50,997 nucleotides of DNA, taken from contig JAKEFM010000160.1 in the NCBI GenBank assembly GCA_022616055.1, positions 1 through 50,997 of the forward strand, read 5' to 3'. Both the position numbers and the translations under genes were made by a program. The stretch's first letter is position 1, and each line of letters opens with the position of its first letter. This document shows positions 46,154-50,997 of the stretch, piece by piece. Under the pieces are notes generated by a model. That model saw only the letters and a list, made by a program, of their open reading frames with translations. It searched no databases and was not told where the DNA came from. Source of the stretch: Planctomycetota bacterium (GTDB lineage Bacteria > Planctomycetota > UBA1135 > JAKEFM01).

Positions 46154-47823
46154 TCCTCCCGCTCCTCCTCGCGCACGGGACCGGCGGAGGGGTCCCGACG
46201 TTCCACGACGTCGCCGAGGAGGCGGGGATCCGGTTCGTCCACCGCGCGGGGACGGGGCGCGACCTCATCCTCGACATGACGGGGGCGGGCTGCGCGCTCG
46301 TCGACGTCGACGGGGACGGCGACCTCGACGCCTACCTCCTCAACGGCTCGCAGCTCGAGCCGCGCAGGGAGGGGGCGGACCTTCCGAACGGCCTGTTCCG
46401 GAACGAGGGGGGGCTGCGCTTCCGGGACGCGACGGCGGACTCGGGCCTCGGCGCGACCGGCTGGTCGATGGGGTGCGTGCTGGCGGACGCCGACGGGGAC
46501 GGCGACCCCGACCTCTATCTCGCGCGCTACGGGCCCGACCTCTACTTCCGGAACCGGGGGGGCGGGAGGTTCGAGGAGGCGGCCGTCCGGGCGCGGCTCG
46601 GCGATCCCCGCTTCTCGGCCGGGTGCGTCCTCTTCGACTACGACCGGGACGGGGACCTCGACCTCTTCGTCGCGAACTACGTCGACTTCGACGAGCGCCT
46701 CCGGAAGGCGGGAGGGGATCTCGACGCCGAGGAGTTCGCCGGGTACCGGCAGCTCCCGCAGAGCTTCTCCGGCGTCGGCTCCTCCCTCTGGAGGAACGAG
46801 GGGGACGGCACCTTCACGGACGTCACGGCGGGCGCCGGCGTCGCCTGGCCCGAGGGGAAGACCCTCGGGACGGCCGCCGCCGACTTCGACGGGGACGGCT
46901 TCGACGACCTCTACCTCGCGTGCGACACGACGCCGAACGGGCTCTTCCGCAACCTCGGGGACGGGACCTTCGAGGACGTCTCCCTCTGGTCGGGGACCGC
47001 CCTCGACGCGGCGGGCCGGCCCCAGGGCTCGATGGGGCTCGCCTGGGGCGACGTCGACGGCGACCTCGACTTCGACCTCGTCGTCACGAACTTCGCGGGG
47101 GAGCCGGACACGCTGTACCGGAACCTCGGGGGGGGCTCGTTCGAGGACGCGACGGCGGCCGCCGGCCTCGCGTCGGCCGTGGAGCCCGTCGCCTGGGGGG
47201 CCGAGCTGTTCGACGCCGACCTCGACGGCGACCTCGACCTCTTCGTCGCCAACGGCCACGTCATCGGGAACCTCAAGCGCCTCGCGGCGAAGACGATCCC
47301 CGAGGACTGGCTCCCGGGGGCGTTCACCCGCGCGAGCTTCTCCGGATCATTCCGGCAGACGAACGTCCTCCACCTGAACGACGGCGCGGGACGCTTCGCC
47401 GACGCGAGCGCCCGCGCGGGCCCCGCCTTCCGCGAGGCGTACGTGGGGCGCGGGGCGGCCTGCGGCGACGTCGACCGCGACGGGGACCTCGACCTCCTCG
47501 TCCTCGACTGCAACGGGCCCGCGCGCCTGCTCCGCAACGACCTCCCGCCGCGACCGGCCTGGCTGGAGGTCTCCCTCCGCGGCCGGCGCAGCCCGCGCGA
47601 CGGGGTGGGCGCCGTCCTCCTCGCGCGCGCCGGGCAACGCCGCTACCTGCGGCAGGTGCAGGCCGGGGGCTCCTTCCTCTCGTCGAAGCCCCTCGAGGCG
47701 CACTTCGGCTTCGGCGCGCACGAGGGGCCCGTCGCGCTCGAGGTCCGGTGGCCCTCGGGCCTCGTCCAGGTGGTCGAGGGGATCTCGACGCGCCGGCGGA
47801 TCGAGATCGTGGAGGGGGAGTGA
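46150..47823 (+). CDS. FG-GAP/VCBS repeat and ASPIC/UnbV domain protein
   Basis: A 557-residue protein. GTG at 46150 overlaps the upstream stop (GTGA); the short hydrophobic N-terminus VILPLLLAHGTGG may serve as a signal peptide, although it is short and has no lipobox. Calcium-type motifs: DVDGDGDLDAYLLNG, DADGDGDPDLYLARY, DYDRDGDLDLFVANY, DFDGDGFDDLYLACD, DVDGDLDFDLVVTNF, DADLDGDLDLFVANG, DVDRDGDLDLLVLDC. The C-terminal UnbV domain has EVRWPSGLVQVVEG. The next gene overlaps by 4 bases. Ligand unknown. Confidence 0.89.
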   Translation: MILPLLLAHGTGGGVPTFHDVAEEAGIRFVHRAGTGRDLILDMTGAGCALVDVDGDGDLDAYLLNGSQLEPRREGADLPNGLFRNEGGLRFRDATADSGLGATGWSMGCVLADADGDGDPDLYLARYGPDLYFRNRGGGRFEEAAVRARLGDPRFSAGCVLFDYDRDGDLDLFVANYVDFDERLRKAGGDLDAEEFAGYRQLPQSFSGVGSSLWRNEGDGTFTDVTAGAGVAWPEGKTLGTAAADFDGDGFDDLYLACDTTPNGLFRNLGDGTFEDVSLWSGTALDAAGRPQGSMGLAWGDVDGDLDFDLVVTNFAGEPDTLYRNLGGGSFEDATAAAGLASAVEPVAWGAELFDADLDGDLDLFVANGHVIGNLKRLAAKTIPEDWLPGAFTRASFSGSFRQTNVLHLNDGAGRFADASARAGPAFREAYVGRGAACGDVDRDGDLDLLVLDCNGPARLLRNDLPPRPAWLEVSLRGRRSPRDGVGAVLLARAGQRRYLRQVQAGGSFLSSKPLEAHFGFGAHEGPVALEVRWPSGLVQVVEGISTRRRIEIVEGE

Positions 47824-48785
47824 GACGCGGCGCCCTCCTCCCCTTCGCCCTCCCGCTCGCCTCCTGCGGAATGCTCCGCCAGATCAAGCCCGACTGGACG
47901 CTCGAGTCCGCGCAGGTCCGGCTGCGGGAGCATCACGAGGTCTTCGAGGCCGCGGTGACCTCCCTCGCGATCGACGCCTCGGGTCGCTACGCGGCGCTCG
48001 GCTCCTACGACGGGGCGCTCGCCCTCTTCGATCTCCAGGAGGGGGAACTCCTCGGCCCTCCCTTCCGCGCCCCGGGCGGCCGGGCCGGCGTCGCGGGGAT
48101 CGAGGCGGGACCGGATCCCGGCGCGTTCGAGGCGCTCCTCTCCGACGGACGCGTGGTCGAGCTGCGCCCGGGAACGACCCCGGAGGTGGCCGGGACGCCG
48201 GGCCGCCCCTCGGCCGGCACCCCTCGGTGCCGGATCGTCCGTGGGGAAGGGGTGCGCGTCCGTGCGGCGGACGGAAGCGGCGAGGTCCTCCTCCCGGAGC
48301 CGAGGGCGACGGCGGCCGCGGCCCGCGGAGGGACCCTCGCGGTCGCCGCCGGCGCGAGCCCCGGAACCTACCGCCTCCGCGTCTTCGAGGGGAACCGGCT
48401 CGCCGGCGAGGCGGCGCTCGAGTCGATGGCGGTCTCGCTGGCCTTCCATCCGGATCGGGCCGAGATCGCGGTCGGGGGGAGCGGGCGAGTCGACGCGTTC
48501 GCCTATCCCTCCGGCGCCCGACTGTGGGGCCGGACGGTCCAGGGGTCGGTCCACGTCGCCTTCGACCCCAGGGGTCGCTACCTCCACATCCTCCACGGGG
48601 AGAGCCTGACCCTCCTCTCCCCCGACACCGGTGCCGAGCTCGCATTGCTGTCCGCCCATCGATCCGCCTCCCTCGCGATCGCGGCGAGCCCGGACGGCGC
48701 GCTCCTCGTGACAGGAGGGACGCGCGGGGAGATCTGGGTCTGGGAGGTTCACGGCGAGGACCCCGCGCCTCGGGGCACGCCCTGA
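47820..48785 (+). CDS. WD40/PQQ-like beta-propeller lipoprotein
   Basis: A 321-residue protein. GTG at 47820 overlaps the upstream stop (GTGA). Lipoprotein signal LPFALPLASC (Cys16). The mature part contains WD40-like blades: SLAIDASGRYAALGSYDGALALFDL, VSLAFHPDRAEIAVGGSGRVDAF, VHVAFDPRGRYLHI and LAIAASPDGALLVTGGTRGEIWVWEV. It ends the operon of FG-GAP genes, so it may be a scaffold for them at the outer membrane. WD40 assignment is by pattern; function unknown. Confidence 0.8.
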   Translation: MRRGALLPFALPLASCGMLRQIKPDWTLESAQVRLREHHEVFEAAVTSLAIDASGRYAALGSYDGALALFDLQEGELLGPPFRAPGGRAGVAGIEAGPDPGAFEALLSDGRVVELRPGTTPEVAGTPGRPSAGTPRCRIVRGEGVRVRAADGSGEVLLPEPRATAAAARGGTLAVAAGASPGTYRLRVFEGNRLAGEAALESMAVSLAFHPDRAEIAVGGSGRVDAFAYPSGARLWGRTVQGSVHVAFDPRGRYLHILHGESLTLLSPDTGAELALLSAHRSASLAIAASPDGALLVTGGTRGEIWVWEVHGEDPAPRGTP

Positions 48786-48897
48786 ACCGTTGGTCCGAAA
48801 GCAGTTGGGCCTGGCTCTCCTCGACTCGCGCCCTCCTTCCGGATGATGCCTCCGTGGCCGTGAACGGACGGAGCGGAGGCGCGGTGGACTCCTCGGC

Positions 48898-48927
48898 TTG
48901 CCCCGGCCAGGGACTGGCTCCTATACT
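48898..48927 (+). promoter_or_regulatory. Sigma70-like promoter for orphan small protein
   Basis: TTGCCC (48898-48903) and TATACT (48922-48927) with an 18-base spacer; the -10 matches five of six positions, the best in the window. The predicted start (about 48934) leaves a leader of about 70 bases. The leader contains the palindrome AACGTACGTT (48943-48952). Confidence 0.55.
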
Positions 48928-49005
48928 GCCCGTCCGTTCTCGAACGTACGTTTTCCGGCTACTAGATCTCGTCCGACGGGGCCCAATCCCAAGAGGGAGG
49001 TCGTC

Positions 49006-49224
49006 ATGGCCCGCAAGGACTCGGTGGTCACTCCGCTCCCGGCCACGGACCCGGTGATCAACACCCGGATTCTGGTGCCCGAGAGGAAGGCCGGAGATCC
49101 CTCGGCTCGGCCGCACGTGAGCCGGGATCCGCTCTACGAAACAGACCGCTATCGCCTCGTCACCCCCATCACGGACGAGCCCGGGCAGTTCGACGCCCCG
49201 GCAATCCGGCCGGGCGCGCCGTAG
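49006..49224 (+). CDS. Small uncharacterised protein (72 aa)
   Basis: The ATG at 49006 is preceded by AAGAGGGAGG with a 5-base spacer, an almost perfect Shine-Dalgarno. The protein is polar, with many Pro, Arg and Asp residues and no hydrophobic segment, cysteine or recognisable domain (MARKDSVVTPLPATDP at the start, DEPGQFDAPAIRPGAP at the end). It is probably disordered and cytosolic. A strong promoter and ribosome site without operon neighbours suggest a highly expressed gene. The function is unknown. It is convergent with the RluA-family gene. Confidence 0.72.
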   Translation: MARKDSVVTPLPATDPVINTRILVPERKAGDPSARPHVSRDPLYETDRYRLVTPITDEPGQFDAPAIRPGAP

Positions 49225-49247
49225 GGACTTCCCCTCGCTGTCCGGAG

Positions 49248-50279
49248 TCAGTGGGAGGCGACCCCTCCCGCGTCGAGCCGCTCCAGGAAGGCCGCCATGT
49301 CCTGGGGGAGCGGCGCGACGATCTCCACTTCCTCGCCGCGGATCGGGTGGGGGAACCGGAGCCGATGGGCGTGGAGGGCGTGCCGGTCGAGGAGTAGGCG
49401 CGAGCGGTCCTCCTCCGACAGTTCCTTCGCGAGCGCCTTCAGGAAGAGCTTCTCGTCGGGGCCGTAGATCTTGTCCCCGACGACCGCGTGACCGATCTTC
49501 GCGAGGTGGGCCCGGATCTGGTGCTGGCGCCCGGTCTTCGGTTCGCACGCGAGGAGGGCGAATCCCCGGGCGCGCCTCACGACGCGCCAGCGGGTGAGCG
49601 AGGGGAGACCGTCGGCGCGGACGACCATCTTGACGCGGATCGGCCCTCCGCTCGGCGCCAGCGGGAGGTCGATCGTCCCCTCGTCCTCCCGCGGCTCCCC
49701 GTGCACGAGGGCGAGGTACTCCTTGAAGATCTCCCTCCCCTCGAACATCCGGTAGAGGATGAGGTGCGCCCGATCGTCCTTCGAGCAGAGGACGAGGCCG
49801 GAGGTCTCCCGGTCGATCCGGTGGAGGAGGCGCGGCCGGATGTCCGCGCGCGGGTCGTCCGGCCTCCGGTAGCGCCGGTAGAGCGCGAAGATGAGGGTGT
49901 CGTAGAGGTAGCGCCCGCTCGGATGGACCGGGAGGTTCGGGGGCTTGTCGACGGCGAGCAGCCACTCGTCCTCGTAGAGGATCGAGAGGTCGATCGGGCG
50001 GGGCGGGGCGACTCCGGCGCGCGGCTGGGGAACCACCAGGACCACGTCCCCCCCGGCCGGAACCCGATCGGCGGGGTGGCGGAAGGTCGTCTCGAGGCTG
50101 CCGCGGACGGCGGCGACCTTCCCCTCCTGGATCAGCCTCTGGACGCCGGTGCGCGACCTCCAGGGGAGGCGGTCGCGGAGGAACACGTCCACGCGCGTGC
50201 CGGCCTCGGCGTCCGGGACCCGGAAGCGGATGCGCTCGACGGCGCCGGGCTGGACGAGCGGATCGGGCGGAAGGCTCAC
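49248..50279 (-). CDS. RluA-family 23S rRNA/tRNA pseudouridine synthase
   Basis: A 343-residue protein. The N-terminal S4 RNA-binding domain is TRVDVFLRDRLPWRSRTGVQRLIQEG. The catalytic domain has RLLHRIDRETSGLVLCSKD (the HRLD-type motif with the catalytic Asp), EYLALVHGEP and RQHQIRAHLAKIGHAVVGD. It isomerises specific uridines in RNA. RluA, RluC and RluD cannot be told apart with confidence. The C-terminus is a little longer than usual. It precedes rpsU in genome order but both are on the minus strand with rpsU upstream, so they may be co-transcribed. Confidence 0.93.
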   Translation of the reverse strand: MSLPPDPLVQPGAVERIRFRVPDAEAGTRVDVFLRDRLPWRSRTGVQRLIQEGKVAAVRGSLETTFRHPADRVPAGGDVVLVVPQPRAGVAPPRPIDLSILYEDEWLLAVDKPPNLPVHPSGRYLYDTLIFALYRRYRRPDDPRADIRPRLLHRIDRETSGLVLCSKDDRAHLILYRMFEGREIFKEYLALVHGEPREDEGTIDLPLAPSGGPIRVKMVVRADGLPSLTRWRVVRRARGFALLACEPKTGRQHQIRAHLAKIGHAVVGDKIYGPDEKLFLKALAKELSEEDRSRLLLDRHALHAHRLRFPHPIRGEEVEIVAPLPQDMAAFLERLDAGGVASH

Positions 50280-50351
50280 GGCTCCACCTGGAGGAGCGGC
50301 GCCCCCGGCGCGAGCGCGGGGCGACCGGGCCCTCTACGGGCCCGGCCCCGA

Positions 50352-50555
50352 TCACCCGCCGGCCTGCTTGCGCATCGCCTTCTGGATCGTCCGGACCCGC
50401 TCCCTCGCCTCGCGACGCCGCTTCTCGCTCGGCTTCTCGTAGTACGCCGCCTTCTTCACCTGGCGGTAGATGCCGGCGTAGTTCACCTGGCGCTTGAAGC
50501 GCCGCAGGGCGGCCTCGAGAGACTCGTTCGGACGAACCTGGACCCGAATCGACAC
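50352..50555 (-). CDS. rpsU: 30S ribosomal protein S21
   Basis: A 67-residue protein from GTG at 50555: SIRVQVRPNESLEAALRRFKRQV, then KAAYYEKPSEKRRREARERVR, the S21 signature. GTG at 50567 or at 50594 would make longer N-termini; GTG 50555 has GGGAG about nine bases upstream and gives the usual length. S21 is a small ribosomal subunit protein that binds near the 3' end of 16S rRNA and supports initiation. It lies upstream of the RluA-family gene. Confidence 0.93.
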   Translation of the reverse strand: MSIRVQVRPNESLEAALRRFKRQVNYAGIYRQVKKAAYYEKPSEKRRREARERVRTIQKAMRKQAGG

Positions 50556-50666
50556 CGTTCTGTTCACTCCCTGGGGCGAAGCGGCCCGGGACACCCGGCC
50601 CGCGCTCCCCGAAGCTCCCGCCGTCAGGCGAAAGCGAACCTCATCGACCCGACCGCCGGGGAGACT

Positions 50667-50996
<330 letters not shown>

Positions 50997-50997
50997 C

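Overview
The window is about 51 kb of very G+C-rich DNA (roughly 70% by eye). GTG and TTG starts are common, 4-base GTGA/ATGA overlaps link successive genes, and there are many lipoproteins and LolA/MMPL-type envelope proteins. The gene content points to a Gram-negative environmental bacterium, most likely Planctomycetota or a neighbouring group such as Acidobacteriota: FG-GAP/UnbV proteins, secreted prenyltransferase-repeat protein, DUF1028, a sigma factor next to an alpha-2-macroglobulin, and a PTPS-III-like enzyme that can replace FolB. This placement is inference; there is no rRNA or tRNA in the window. The right end is a poly-C run, so it may be a contig end.

Layout. 1-12.6 kb is mostly housekeeping and single genes: a diheme cytochrome c lipoprotein (cut by the window edge), a radical SAM protein with an unusual cysteine spacing, a DUF4143 ATPase, DUF1028-TPR, a PTPS-III-like protein, citrate synthase, malic enzyme, a serine hydrolase and IspG. 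12.6-26.4 kb carries a type II fatty-acid/polyketide-like cluster: two acyl carrier proteins, a hotdog dehydratase, an SDR reductase, four ketosynthase-like proteins (one with a full catalytic triad, one lacking one His, one lacking all three residues, one only half length), a carotenoid-desaturase-like flavoprotein, a glycosyltransferase, two acyltransferases and a LolA-like carrier. It resembles aryl-polyene, flexirubin and ladderane-type clusters but has no visible starter-unit genes.

26.4-32.7 kb holds a broken VapBC-type module, then an ECF sigma factor followed directly by a 1657-residue protein that fuses an anti-sigma zinc finger to a thioester alpha-2-macroglobulin. 32.7-37.9 kb is a minus-strand operon of methyltransferase, LolA-like lipoprotein, ATP-grasp ligase and MMPL exporter, which may be the export and tailoring half of the lipid cluster. 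A flippase and a second DUF4143 ATPase follow. 40.7-48.8 kb holds a secreted prenyltransferase-repeat protein, three large FG-GAP/UnbV proteins arranged divergently and a beta-propeller lipoprotein. The last 2.2 kb has an orphan 72-residue protein behind the clearest promoter of the window, an RluA-family pseudouridine synthase, ribosomal protein S21 and a glycine-rich zinc-ribbon protein running into the poly-C end.

The strongest candidates for something undescribed are the sigma factor/anti-sigma-macroglobulin pair and the multi-ketosynthase cluster with its graded loss of catalytic residues.
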